A stretch of 10,776 nucleotides of DNA from an uncultured Lachnospiraceae bacterium (GCA_947177105.1 CAMWTF010000048.1:1-10776); one strand, 5' to 3'. Positions 1-7,955 are shown, counted from the stretch's first letter. Numbers and translations are program-made. Notes: generated from the sequence alone by a model not told the origin.

Positions 1-323
1 TTTATATCCTCCCCATAAAATTCAAAGCTGAGGGGATACTTTGCAAACATATGCTTCTTATAGTTTTTCAGATGGTTTGCCGCAATGCTGAACACCCAGG
101 TGGAAAAGGAGCTTTCCCCCTTAAAAGAGGACAGGTGGGTTATGATTTTCAGTAAGATATCCTGAGCCGCGTCCTCCGCGTCAGGAAAAGTTCCCAGCAT
201 CCGCAGGGAAAGATTGAACACCAGATCCTGCACACTGAGAATGACGGTTTCCAGCGAGCTTTTGTCCCCGGCGGTGGCTTTGTCTATCAAAGCCATTAGT
301 TCTTCGTTTGTAATGTTATTCAT
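1..323 (-). CDS. ECF-type RNA polymerase sigma factor, N-terminal part (cut by window edge)
   Basis: The first 107 codons of a sigma-70 family factor are present; the rest runs off the left edge. What is seen is region 2. Residues 32-45 form the first helix (DLVFNLSLRMLG), followed by the acidic DAEDAAQD segment (48-55), which in this family helps bind core polymerase, then ILLKIITHLSSFKGES and FSTWVFSIAANHLKNY (73-88), which corresponds to the part that recognises the -10 element. Region 4 would lie outside the window, so the ECF class cannot be settled. The ATG at 323 is chosen because a perfect AGGAGGT (337-331) sits seven bases upstream. No anti-sigma gene is visible; it could lie beyond the edge. 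The nearest neighbour upstream is the DUF255 gene, 261 bases away on the same strand. Family assignment is confident; the signal it answers to is unknown. Confidence 0.9.
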   Translation of the reverse strand, partial: MNNITNEELMALIDKATAGDKSSLETVILSVQDLVFNLSLRMLGTFPDAEDAAQDILLKIITHLSSFKGESSFSTWVFSIAANHLKNYKKHMFAKYPLSFEFYGEDI

Positions 324-483
324 GTTTTGTACCTCCTGCTTAGAGTTCCACATCTTCCCTGCAAACGCACAAACCAGTGACGAATGGCCGGCCGCTTTAA
401 GCGTCCGACTATCCATCCGTGTGCTTTCCGGGAACATGTTGCTTAAGTTTGCTCTTGCCCATTTCTTTGTAGGCTATATATGA

Positions 484-512
484 TTAGACAACCGCCGAGC
501 CTTTGTGTGACA
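484..512 (-). promoter_or_regulatory. Possible ECF-style promoter upstream of the sigma factor gene
   Basis: On the minus strand, TGTCAC (512-507) is followed by a 16-base spacer and TGTCTAA (490-484). The -10-like block resembles the CGTCTAA elements used by some Firmicutes ECF sigma factors, and many ECF genes are self-activated. The -35 block lacks the usual AAC core, and the inferred start would leave a leader of roughly 150 bases before the ATG. This is an inference from a weak match. No better housekeeping promoter was found between 338 and 584. Confidence 0.25.
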
Positions 513-584
513 AGGAAACCGATATTTATTTTAACTTACATTGCTCCCGCATATCGCGGCAATCAGTATCTGATAATTTCTCTG

Positions 585-2522
585 TCAAACCTGAAACGTA
601 TTTGTGGGCGCAAGACAGGTGTGATTCTTACAGATATAAAAGGTCGTACTGTCATTTATCAGGGGATATTCCCGGCACTGGGAAACTACAATTACATTGG
701 CCAGCAGCGGGAGACGCTCCTTTATTTTTTCCAGATCCGCTCTGTTTTTCAGGGCGATGACGATATGCTCCGGGGGATTGTCATAGATCAGTTTCGCAAG
801 CAGAAACATACTGTGTCCTGCCGGATAATCCCGGGCCTGGGCGGACATATAACGAAGCTGCTTTTCCGCCAGTTCCCCGTACTCTTCTTTTCCGGTCAGC
901 TGGTACAGCCTGACAAGGTTGTACGCCATAACGGAATTTCCGCTGGGAATCGCGCCGTCATAGGATTCCTTGGGATTCATAAACAGTTCTGTATCGGCTA
1001 AGTCCACAAGATAAAAGCCGCCGTTTTTCTCATCGGCAAATCGCCTTACCGCCTCCCTGCACAGCCGCTCCGCCTTTTCAAGATACGCGCTGTCCAAGGT
1101 AGAATGATACAGTTCCATCAACGCTGCCACATAGAATCCATAGTCATCCAGAAAACCCTTTTCCGAAGCTTTTCCGTCACGCCAGCTTGTGCTAAGGCGC
1201 AGTCCCTGGCTTAAGTTCTCTTCAAGAAATGTCTGGGCGCTGACCGCCGACTGCAGATATTTCCCGTCCCGTGAAGCCCTGTAGAGCAGAGACAGCGCAG
1301 CTATCATCATGGAATTCCAGGAAATCAGGATCTTGTCGTCCAGATGCAGTCTGGAACGGTTTTTCCGGTAGTCGTACAGCTTGGGAATCTCAGCGCCGAA
1401 ATCAGCGTCCAGCGCATTGCTCTTTAGGAGATTGGGAATGTTTACCCCCTCAAAATTGCCCTCCGCGGTGATGTCAAAGGTCTCTGAGAACTGCCCTCCC
1501 CTCTCTCTGCCCAGAATATCAATAATTTCATCCAATGTAAAGGTATAATATTTCCCCTCAACCCCCTCGCTGTCCGCATCCTGGGCGCTGTAAAATCCGC
1601 CGTCCGGAGAGGTCATTTCGCGGAGTACATATTGGGCGGTCTTTTCGGCGGTGTCCAGATACAGCCGGTTCTGGGTGATAACATAAACCGACGCATATGC
1701 CATAATCAGCAAAGCATTGTCATACAGCATCTTTTCAAAATGGGGCGCAAGGTAATATTGGTCCGTGGAATATCTGGAAAAGCCGTAGCCAATATGGTCA
1801 AAGATACCGCCCTTTTGCATCTGCGTAAGCGTCTTTTCAACCATTTTCAGCGCGCCCGGATTATCCTTCTGCCCGGCGTACAGCGCCAGAAACAATAAGT
1901 TGTGGGGCACCGGGAATTTGGGGGCGGCTCCGAATCCGCCCCAGGCGCTGTCAATGCTGTCAAAAAACATCTGCACTGCTCTCCCGCAAAGATTTTCCGT
2001 GTCCATGTTTTCAGAAACAGCTTCCGTTTGCCGCAGCCGGGCCACAATCCGCCGGGCCGAATCCAAAAGCTCGTCACGCCTGCCGTTCCACTGGGCCGCC
2101 ACAGCCTTAAGCAAATCGGAAAATCCCGGCATACCATGCTGGGGCCGCACGGGAAAATAGGTGCCCGCCAAAAAGGGCTTCTTGTCCCAGGTCATAAAAA
2201 TACTCATGGGCCACCCGCCGCTGCCGGTGAATGACTGACATACCGTCATATATACGCTGTCAATGTCGGGGCGTTCCTCCCGATCAACCTTTACAGAAAC
2301 AAAATATTTGTTGAGGATTTCAGCCGTTGCCCTGTCTTCAAAGCTCTCATGGGCCATGACATGGCACCAATGACAGGTGCTGTAGCCCACACTCAGGAAA
2401 ATGGGTTTGTCTTCCTCTCTCGCCCTCTCAAATGCTTCCTCACACCAGGGATACCAGTCCACCGGGTTCTCCGTGTGCTGTAACAGATAGGGGCTTGTGG
2501 CGTTTATCAGGTGATTGCTCAT
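585..2522 (-). CDS. YyaL/SPATA20-family protein, thioredoxin-like DUF255 domain plus alpha/alpha-barrel region
   Basis: This 645-residue protein matches the YyaL/SPATA20 family over its whole usual length. The N-terminal thioredoxin-like DUF255 domain carries the family hallmark NPVDWYPW (19-26), a CxxC site in STCHWCHVMAHESFED (C50 and C53), DREERPDID (80-88) and GGWPM (103-107). The remainder is the alpha/alpha-barrel region related to N-acylglucosamine 2-epimerases, with GGFGAAPKFP (195-204), a GGIFDHIGYGFSRYS segment (238-252) and HFEKMLYDNA (261-270). No signal peptide or membrane segment is seen, so it is probably cytoplasmic. The biochemical role of the family is not established; a thiol-redox function is suggested only by the CxxC. 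The ATG at 2522 is preferred over an upstream in-frame start at 2558 because AGGAAAGGAAG lies just before it and family members begin close to NHLINATSPYLLQH. No terminator is obvious after the stop. Confidence 0.93.
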   Translation of the reverse strand: MSNHLINATSPYLLQHTENPVDWYPWCEEAFERAREEDKPIFLSVGYSTCHWCHVMAHESFEDRATAEILNKYFVSVKVDREERPDIDSVYMTVCQSFTGSGGWPMSIFMTWDKKPFLAGTYFPVRPQHGMPGFSDLLKAVAAQWNGRRDELLDSARRIVARLRQTEAVSENMDTENLCGRAVQMFFDSIDSAWGGFGAAPKFPVPHNLLFLALYAGQKDNPGALKMVEKTLTQMQKGGIFDHIGYGFSRYSTDQYYLAPHFEKMLYDNALLIMAYASVYVITQNRLYLDTAEKTAQYVLREMTSPDGGFYSAQDADSEGVEGKYYTFTLDEIIDILGRERGGQFSETFDITAEGNFEGVNIPNLLKSNALDADFGAEIPKLYDYRKNRSRLHLDDKILISWNSMMIAALSLLYRASRDGKYLQSAVSAQTFLEENLSQGLRLSTSWRDGKASEKGFLDDYGFYVAALMELYHSTLDSAYLEKAERLCREAVRRFADEKNGGFYLVDLADTELFMNPKESYDGAIPSGNSVMAYNLVRLYQLTGKEEYGELAEKQLRYMSAQARDYPAGHSMFLLAKLIYDNPPEHIVIALKNRADLEKIKERLPLLANVIVVSQCREYPLINDSTTFYICKNHTCLAPTNTFQV

Positions 2523-2579
2523 GTCCACTTCCTTTCCTAAAGATAAAAAGACACACAATTGGGAATGTCACTGAAAGCT

Positions 2580-2629
2580 ATTATATGGGTTAAACCGAAT
2601 ATTATACCGGATGCTCCTTTGTCGTAACC
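2580..2629 (-). promoter_or_regulatory. Probable promoter of the DUF255 gene
   Basis: Two perfect TATAAT hexamers lie on the minus strand at 2606-2601 and 2585-2580. The first is preceded by GGTTACGA, giving only a poor -35 match (TTACGA with a 15-base spacer). The second has no recognisable -35 at all. Either would place transcription start about 50-75 bases before the ATG at 2522. The exact start cannot be decided from sequence. Confidence 0.4.
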
Positions 2630-2668
2630 GCGCTTACATCCATCATGGTTTTTGGATTATTACCATTC

Positions 2669-2712
2669 AAAAAACACCCATTGCAGAGCCTTTCCTGCCC
2701 TGCAATGGGTGT
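2669..2712 (-). terminator. Intrinsic terminator after the AAA-ATPase-like gene
   Basis: Perfect 13-base arms (2712-2700 and 2686-2674, ACACCCATTGCAG and its complement) enclose a 13-base loop and run straight into six T residues on the minus strand (2674-2669). It lies 60 bases after the stop at 2772 and before the DUF255 promoter, so it insulates the two genes. It is the best terminator in the window. Confidence 0.92.
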
Positions 2713-2771
2713 AACCTATTTACATCCCCGGCGGGGTGCCTGCGTGAAAATACTGTGCGGCGACAATATGC

Positions 2772-4505
2772 TCAAATCTGAGCGGACGCTTTACAGGCTT
2801 TTTTATAGCAGGCAATCCCATATTTGACTATATTATTCATTCCGTCCCGCAAAAGGCGTTCCGCATATCCCCTTTCTTCAATCTGCGCCAGGGCTCTTTT
2901 ACATCCGTTTTCCAGATTACCGTCATCAGCATATTTTATCTCGATGACAATACCTGTATTGCTCTCCTCAATCTCTATAAGAATATCGCTGAAGCCATCG
3001 CCGGATTCGGCATTGGAATCAATAATCCAGTCCTCTCTATGACTGAGCAGGCCCAGAAGAATGCCATGATAGAAATTCTCCTTTTTGTCCTTATGAACGC
3101 CTGTATCCCGGATACTGATCGTCTTGCGCAGATAAGCGTTAAATAGCTCCTCCACTGTCTCCGCGTCGGCCAGTGGAAACGCCCCGCAGAACGCGTCAAG
3201 CTTGGGAGTGTCTTTGCGGGCCTCTTCCTGGAACCATTCATAAATCTGTTCCGTGAAAATTTCCCTGATTTCAAGGTTTGGTATGGCCAGCTGACAGTGT
3301 TTTTCGTCAAAGCTTCCCCGCCGTGTAAGGTACCCGGTGGTAAAAAGTACACTCCAGAGATTGTCAATATCTTTATAGATATCCCTGTAGGTAAGTTCCT
3401 GTCGTACTTTTTTGCTGATGCTTTCTCCGTCTATAAGCCGTTCCAGTTCGCGCCTGGTGGCAGGACCGGCTTTGCCCAGAAATGTCCGTATAATATCGTT
3501 CCCGCTGGTATTGACCCAAAAGGCTCTGGGCGCCGCGTCAGGGTCTATGCGCAGTTTGGCGCAATAATTTATCACATCCCAGGGGCAAAAGATCTCCGCA
3601 TTGCCAAAACGGTATCCGTCATACCATGTTTTGACCAATTCATACTTGTCATCCAATGCGTAATAATGCAGCATCGCCCTGACTTCACTATCGGAAAAAC
3701 CGAAGTATTCATCATATTCCACATCTGTGATGGACAACACATGCAGATTGTTAAGTCCTGTAAAGATGCTCTCCTTTGTAATTCTAAGACACCCCGTCAG
3801 TACCGCAAAATGAAGGCTGTTATTACTCTTAAGCGCACGGCCGAACAGATTGCGGATTAAACTGACCATTTCCTCATAATAGCCGAACTGTTGTGCCTTG
3901 TCCAAAGGAACATCATACTCGTCCACCAGAAGAATGGCTTTCTGTCCATAGTGTCTGTGTAAGAATTTGCATAACGTAAACAGGCTGTCGGTCAGCACAT
4001 CATCTGACATCAGGAACTGTGACTGCTCGTTTTTGCCAATCGTAACCAGCCTCTCATACTGCCTCTTTTCTTCGTAAGAAAGCCTGTCGCTGTCTTTCAA
4101 AAACAGAAAACGCATTGCTTCATTTCCGATAACCGACCTCAATAAAGAACATGCATTCTCATATGTTCTGGCGCCGACATCTTTCAAACTGATGGAAATT
4201 ACGGGATATTTCCCCATATTTTCTTTACAAAGTTCTCTCTCGTTTAATATGGCAAGACCTTCAAAAAGGCGGCTGTCACACCCATACTCAAAAAAATATT
4301 TAAGCATACTCATATTCAGGGATTTGCCGAACCGCCTGGGACGGGTAAAAAGATTTACCTCCCCCCAATTATTCAGTAATTCCTTTATCAACCCTGTCTT
4401 ATCAACATAGTAGAATCCCTCTGTGCGTATTTTCTCAAAATCATCAATGCCAATAGACAATTTGACACTTTTTGTCAATATCAGCACACTCCTTTCCACG
4501 GCCAT
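2772..4505 (-). CDS. AAA-ATPase-like protein with C-terminal PD-(D/E)XK nuclease-like domain
   Basis: 577 residues, the usual size for this two-domain family (AAA-ATPase_like followed by a DUF1703/PDDEXK-type domain). The N-terminus has the family opening KLSIGIDDF and FYYVDKTGLIKELL, a degenerate Walker A in RPRRFGKSLN (55-64) and a Walker B in ILLVDEYDVP (191-200). Near the C-terminus GFSDILIEI supplies D507 and IVIEIKYA supplies E522 and K524, the spacing of a PD-(D/E)XK active site, followed by the conserved AQIEERGYA (540-548). The family is abundant in gut bacteria but its function is unknown; a nucleic-acid role is an inference. The start is uncertain. ATG 4505 has a modest GAGGG, an in-frame TTG at 4478 has a much better AAGGAG about ten bases upstream, and TTG 4529 is also open. 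The gene has its own promoter and terminator, and by eye it is more A+T-rich than purF, pyrG and glnN. Confidence 0.93.
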   Translation of the reverse strand: MAVERSVLILTKSVKLSIGIDDFEKIRTEGFYYVDKTGLIKELLNNWGEVNLFTRPRRFGKSLNMSMLKYFFEYGCDSRLFEGLAILNERELCKENMGKYPVISISLKDVGARTYENACSLLRSVIGNEAMRFLFLKDSDRLSYEEKRQYERLVTIGKNEQSQFLMSDDVLTDSLFTLCKFLHRHYGQKAILLVDEYDVPLDKAQQFGYYEEMVSLIRNLFGRALKSNNSLHFAVLTGCLRITKESIFTGLNNLHVLSITDVEYDEYFGFSDSEVRAMLHYYALDDKYELVKTWYDGYRFGNAEIFCPWDVINYCAKLRIDPDAAPRAFWVNTSGNDIIRTFLGKAGPATRRELERLIDGESISKKVRQELTYRDIYKDIDNLWSVLFTTGYLTRRGSFDEKHCQLAIPNLEIREIFTEQIYEWFQEEARKDTPKLDAFCGAFPLADAETVEELFNAYLRKTISIRDTGVHKDKKENFYHGILLGLLSHREDWIIDSNAESGDGFSDILIEIEESNTGIVIEIKYADDGNLENGCKRALAQIEERGYAERLLRDGMNNIVKYGIACYKKACKASAQI

Positions 4506-4564
4506 GTGAAATTGCCCTCGTTCTTCCAAGTATCTATGTTGAAACCACCTATAAGTCTTTTCCC

Positions 4565-4593
4565 ATTTTATTCTTATTCTTGAGTATTGTCAA
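4565..4593 (-). promoter_or_regulatory. Near-consensus sigma-70 promoter of the AAA-ATPase-like gene
   Basis: The minus strand reads TTGACA (4593-4588), a 17-base spacer and TAAAAT (4570-4565). Predicted start is near 4558, leaving about 50 bases of leader before ATG 4505. A perfect -35, ideal spacing and five of six bases at -10 suggest a fairly strong constitutive promoter. Confidence 0.8.
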
Positions 4594-4599
4594 GGTTCA

Positions 4600-4616
4600 G
4601 GGGCCAGCTGGCGCCC
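4600..4616 (-). repeat. GC-rich dyad between the purF stop and the next promoter
   Basis: On the minus strand GGG-C-GCC-AGCT-GGC-CCC is a compact inverted repeat centred on the palindrome GCCAGCTGGC, starting five bases after the purF stop and ending six bases before the -35 at 4593. It could be a poor purF terminator (no T-run follows) or a protein-binding site at the AAA-gene promoter. Neither is certain. Confidence 0.4.
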
Positions 4617-4621
4617 GAAAA

Positions 4622-6046
4622 TCAGCGCCGTCTCTCTGAAAGCTTCTGCTCAAACCGGTCCTTCCGGGTATCCGCAGGAATGGCGGTGGGATAATTCCCG
4701 TCAAAGCAGGCGCTGCAGTAACCGCAGCCCCCGACGAGGGAGCGCAGTTCCTCCACCGGCAGATATCCCAGGCTGTCCGCGCCGATAATCTCCGCCGTCT
4801 CAGACACGCTGTGGCGGCAGGCGATCAGATGTTCCCGGGAGTCAATGTCCGTGCCGTAATAACAGGGGTGCATAAATGGCGGGGAGGAGATGCGCACATG
4901 GATTTCCCTGGCTCCCGCCTCCCGGAGCAGTTTCACGATACGTCCGCTGGTAGTGCCCCGCACAATGGAGTCATCCACCAGCACTACCCTCTTGCCCCGG
5001 ACGCTCTCCTCGATGGCGCTCAGCTTGATCCGCACCTGGTCCAGCCTGGCCTGCTGCCCGGGGGAGATAAAGGTTCTGCCGATATACTTGTTCTTGATCA
5101 GACCGATGCCGTAGGGAATCCCGGATTCCAGGGAAAAGCCCAGCGCCGCGTCCAGCCCGGAATCCGGCACACCCACCACCAGGTCCGCCGCCGCAGGATA
5201 TCGCCGTGCCAGGATCCTTCCGGCCTGGATTCTGGCGCCGTGAACGGATACCCCGTCAATCACCGAATCCGGCCTGGCAAAATAGATATACTCGAAGATA
5301 CAAAGTTTCTTTTCCCGCTGGCCGCAGTGTTCCCGCCGGGATATGACGCCCTCCGGGCCAAACACCAGAATTTCTCCCGGATCCAGATCCCGTATGAACT
5401 GGGCCCCGATAGCGCTCAAAGCGCAGCTTTCGGAGGCCGCCACGTAGATGCCGTCGGGGGTTCTGCCATAGCAGAGGGGCCGGAACCCGTGAGGATCTCT
5501 GGCACAGATCAGCTTCTGGGCGGACATCAGCACCAGGGAGTAGGCCCCCTCCAGGGTATTCATGGCGGCGCTTAAGGCATCCTCGATGGAGGACGTCCGC
5601 AGGCGCTCCCTGGTGACGATATAGGCGATGGTTTCCGTATCGCTGGTGGTGTGGAAAATAGCCCCGGAAAGCTCCAGCGTATTGCGAAGCTCCGCGGCAT
5701 TGCTTAAGTTGCCGTTGTGGGCCAGGGCCATCTTCCCCTTTTGATGGTTGACCTCTATGGGCTGGCAGTTGTTGCGATTGGCCGCGCCCGTGGTGCCGTA
5801 GCGCACATGCCCCACCGCCATGCTGCCCCTAGGCAGGCGGGACAGGGTGTCCGCCGAAAACACTTGGCTGACCAAACCCAGATCTTTATAGGAAGAAAAC
5901 ACGCCGTCATCGTTCACCACGATGCCGCAGCTCTCCTGGCCCCGGTGCTGCAGGGCGTACAACCCATAGTAGGCCATGCCCGCCACATCCGCGCCGCCCT
6001 GGCTGATCACGCCGAGTACACCGCATTCTTCATGAATATTGTTCAT
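4622..6046 (-). CDS. purF: Amidophosphoribosyltransferase (glutamine PRPP amidotransferase)
   Basis: This enzyme catalyses the first committed step of purine synthesis, moving the glutamine amide nitrogen onto PRPP to make phosphoribosylamine. The 474 residues fit the Bacillus-type, iron-sulfur form. A seven-residue propeptide ends in EE directly before C8, the expected N-terminal nucleophile exposed by self-cleavage. The class II glutaminase domain follows (LQHRGQES, GHVRYGTTG, AHNGNLSN). The phosphoribosyltransferase domain contains the PRPP loop VVLVDDSIVRGT (354-365). Cysteines at the positions expected for the 4Fe-4S cluster are C249 (KLCIFEYIYF), C395 (HPCYYGTD), C444 and C447 (CGYCSAC). 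The ATG at 6046 has AGGGGGA just upstream. It follows pyrG by 170 bases and shares with it and glnN a dependence on glutamine. No PurR-box-like sequence was recognised in front; an 8-base hairpin next to the ribosome binding site may affect translation. Confidence 0.98.
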   Translation of the reverse strand: MNNIHEECGVLGVISQGGADVAGMAYYGLYALQHRGQESCGIVVNDDGVFSSYKDLGLVSQVFSADTLSRLPRGSMAVGHVRYGTTGAANRNNCQPIEVNHQKGKMALAHNGNLSNAAELRNTLELSGAIFHTTSDTETIAYIVTRERLRTSSIEDALSAAMNTLEGAYSLVLMSAQKLICARDPHGFRPLCYGRTPDGIYVAASESCALSAIGAQFIRDLDPGEILVFGPEGVISRREHCGQREKKLCIFEYIYFARPDSVIDGVSVHGARIQAGRILARRYPAAADLVVGVPDSGLDAALGFSLESGIPYGIGLIKNKYIGRTFISPGQQARLDQVRIKLSAIEESVRGKRVVLVDDSIVRGTTSGRIVKLLREAGAREIHVRISSPPFMHPCYYGTDIDSREHLIACRHSVSETAEIIGADSLGYLPVEELRSLVGGCGYCSACFDGNYPTAIPADTRKDRFEQKLSERRR

Positions 6047-6061
6047 AATAATCCCCCTGCA

Positions 6062-6084
6062 TATCGCAGACTCTGCCTGCGATA
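6062..6084 (-). repeat. Hairpin abutting the purF ribosome binding site
   Basis: Perfect 8-base arms TATCGCAG (6084-6077) and CTGCGATA (6069-6062) enclose a 7-base loop on the minus strand. The stem ends about four bases before the AGGGGGA of purF, close enough to influence ribosome access. An alternative small stem (GCAGA with TCTGC) overlaps the loop, so two folds are possible. A regulatory role is an inference. Confidence 0.5.
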
Positions 6085-6106
6085 CTGCCCAAATAGAAAG
6101 TGTAAA
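6079..6106 (-). promoter_or_regulatory. Weak candidate purF promoter
   Basis: TTTACA (6106-6101), a 16-base spacer and TATCGC (6084-6079) on the minus strand. The -35 is good but the -10 matches only TAT, and it overlaps the hairpin beside the ribosome binding site. purF may instead be read through from pyrG. Confidence 0.2.
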
Positions 6107-6125
6107 ATCATAGATTTTTCACACT
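6099..6125 (-). terminator. A+T-rich hairpin after pyrG, possible weak terminator
   Basis: AGTGT plus AAAATC (6099-6109) pairs with GATTTT and ACACT (6113-6125) across a 3-base loop, with a two-base bulge. On the minus strand the stem is followed by TTTCTATTTGG, a broken T-tract. The stem is A+T-rich, so it would be a leaky terminator at best, and it may only be a structured spacer between pyrG and purF. Confidence 0.3.
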
Positions 6126-6141
6126 ATCCTCTTCCCCGCAC

Positions 6142-6156
6142 AACCAAAGTTTGGTT
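6142..6156. repeat. 15-base operator-like palindrome between pyrG and purF
   Basis: AACCAAA-G-TTTGGTT is a perfect 7+1+7 dyad. It also sits inside a wider pairing of ACAACC (6140-6145) with GGTTGT (6170-6175). The form suggests a repressor site or an RNA stem. It does not resemble the Gram-positive PurR box (CCGAAC core), and no regulator can be named. Confidence 0.45.
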
Positions 6157-6216
6157 TCACCCATCCCCCGGTTGTACATGTGTTATTGCGTTAATCCGCG
6201 TCAGTATGCGCAGCGC

Positions 6217-7824
6217 TTATTTTCTCCGGCTATGCTCCGCCGCCGCCCCCATGAATCCCTTAAAGAGCGGATGGGGGCGGTTGGGACGGCTCTTGAACTC
6301 CGGGTGAAACTGCACACCCACATAGAACGGCCCATCCGGCAGTTCCACCGTTTCCACCAGCCTGCCGTCAGGGGAGGTTCCGCTGAGAACCAGCCCCCTG
6401 TCCTGCAGCAGCTGGCGGTAATCGTTATTAAATTCATAGCGGTGCCTGTGCCGCTCGCTGATCCGATTTTCTCCATAACATCTTTCCATGGTGGAGCCGG
6501 GCAGAATCACACAGGGATAAGCGCCCAGCCGCAGAGTGCCGCCCTTGTCAATATCACCGCTCTGCCCCGGCATGAAATCTATGACCTTGTGTACACACTG
6601 CTCGTCAAATTCCCCGGAATTGGCATCCGGAATGCCCGCCACGTTTCTGGCATACTCCATTACGGCAATCTGCATACCCAGGCAGATGCCAAAATAGGGA
6701 AGCCCTTGCTCTCTGGCAAATCTTGCTGCCAGTATCATGCCCTCTATGCCCCTGCTGCCAAATCCGCCGGGAACCAGAATGCCATCCAGCCCGGACAGTT
6801 TTTCCTCATAGTTGTCCGCCGTGATTTCCTCCGAGTCAATCCAATGAATACGCACATGGACCTGATGAAAAAAACCACCGTGCCGCAGGGCCTCCGCCAC
6901 CGACAGATAGGCGTCATGAAGTCCCATATACTTGCCCACCAGACCGATCTCCACAGTATTCTCCGCCCTGCGGCTCCGATCTACCATCTCCATCCATTCC
7001 CCCAGATCCGGATTCGGAGCATCTATACCCAGTTCCCGGCACACAACTGCGGAGAAATGGGATTTCTCCAGCATCAGCGGCGCCTCATAGAGATTGGGCA
7101 GTGTGATATTCTCTATCACGCAGTCCGGTTTTACGTTGCAGAACAGGGAGATTTTCTTGAAAATCCCCTCCTCCAGCGGCTCGTCACAGCGCAGCACAAT
7201 CAGGTTGGGATTGATCCCCATGCCCTGTAGTTCCTTGACAGAATGCTGGGTGGGCTTGGACTTATGCTCATCGGACCCCCGCAGAAAGGGAACCAGCGTC
7301 ACATGGATGAACAGACTGTTTTCCCTGCCCGCCTCCAGGGAAATCTGGCGCACCGCCTCCAGAAAGGGCTGGGATTCTATATCGCCGATGGTCCCGCCAA
7401 TCTCGGTGATCACCACATCCGCCTCCGTCTTTTTTCCCACATTGTAGACAAACTCCTTGATCTCATTGGTAATATGGGGAATTACCTGCACAGTGGATCC
7501 CAGGTACTCCCCCCTGCGCTCTTTGTTCAGCACATTCCAGTAGACTTTGCCGGTGGTAAGGTTGGAATACTGGTTCAGGTCCTCGTCGATAAAGCGCTCA
7601 TAATGCCCCAGATCCAGATCCGTCTCCGTCCCGTCCTCGGTGACATACACCTCACCGTGCTGGTAGGGGCTCATGGTGCCGGGATCCACATTGATATAGG
7701 GATCCAGCTTCTGCGCCGCCACCTTCAGCCCCCTGGCCTTGAGGAGCCTGCCCAGGGACGCGGCTGTGATCCCCTTGCCCAGACCGGAGACTACACCTCC
7801 TGTTATAAAGATATATTTTGTCAT
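6217..7824 (-). CDS. pyrG: CTP synthase (glutamine-hydrolysing)
   Basis: It converts UTP to CTP using ATP and the glutamine amide nitrogen, the last step of de novo pyrimidine nucleotide synthesis. The 535 residues are full length. The synthetase domain shows ITGGVVSGLGKG (7-18), KLDPYINVDPGTMSPYQHGE (39-58), EDGTETDLDLGHYERF and EIGGTIGDIES. The C-terminal class I glutamine amidotransferase domain has the oxyanion segment PGGFGSRG, nucleophile C381 in GICLGMQ, and H507 and E509 in QFHPEF. The ATG at 7824 is the natural start (MTKYIFITGG). AAAGGA lies about twelve bases upstream, a slightly long spacing. It sits between glnN and purF on the same strand, with 474 bases of hairpin-rich DNA in front. 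No CTP-sensing attenuator of the B. subtilis pyrG type was recognised in that leader. Confidence 0.98.
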   Translation of the reverse strand: MTKYIFITGGVVSGLGKGITAASLGRLLKARGLKVAAQKLDPYINVDPGTMSPYQHGEVYVTEDGTETDLDLGHYERFIDEDLNQYSNLTTGKVYWNVLNKERRGEYLGSTVQVIPHITNEIKEFVYNVGKKTEADVVITEIGGTIGDIESQPFLEAVRQISLEAGRENSLFIHVTLVPFLRGSDEHKSKPTQHSVKELQGMGINPNLIVLRCDEPLEEGIFKKISLFCNVKPDCVIENITLPNLYEAPLMLEKSHFSAVVCRELGIDAPNPDLGEWMEMVDRSRRAENTVEIGLVGKYMGLHDAYLSVAEALRHGGFFHQVHVRIHWIDSEEITADNYEEKLSGLDGILVPGGFGSRGIEGMILAARFAREQGLPYFGICLGMQIAVMEYARNVAGIPDANSGEFDEQCVHKVIDFMPGQSGDIDKGGTLRLGAYPCVILPGSTMERCYGENRISERHRHRYEFNNDYRQLLQDRGLVLSGTSPDGRLVETVELPDGPFYVGVQFHPEFKSRPNRPHPLFKGFMGAAAEHSRRK

Positions 7825-7955
7825 ATTTTATACCGTTCCTTTCGCTTCTCTCAAGGCACAAACCGTTCTCGGATACTTCGGCACTAACCTAAGTCAAACC
7901 GCCACTGTGCCTGCGCTGCGCTGCCGACCGGCAGGAATTGGAAATCTTAGCGTTT

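Noticed and set aside
4811..5575. Plus-strand 254-codon frame opposite purF
   Set aside because: It is an antisense shadow of purF, whose catalytic and iron-sulfur residues are all in place.
6151..7230. Plus-strand 359-codon frame opposite pyrG
   Set aside because: It is the antisense of the conserved CTP synthase, with no family resemblance in its translation.
7829..7850. TATAAA close to the pyrG start as a promoter -10
   Set aside because: It lies only a few bases from the ATG and overlaps the ribosome binding site spacing, so no usable leader would remain.
7825..7900. CTP-sensing attenuator of the B. subtilis pyrG type
   Set aside because: I found no GGGC-type start next to a terminator stem with a T-run before the pyrG ATG.
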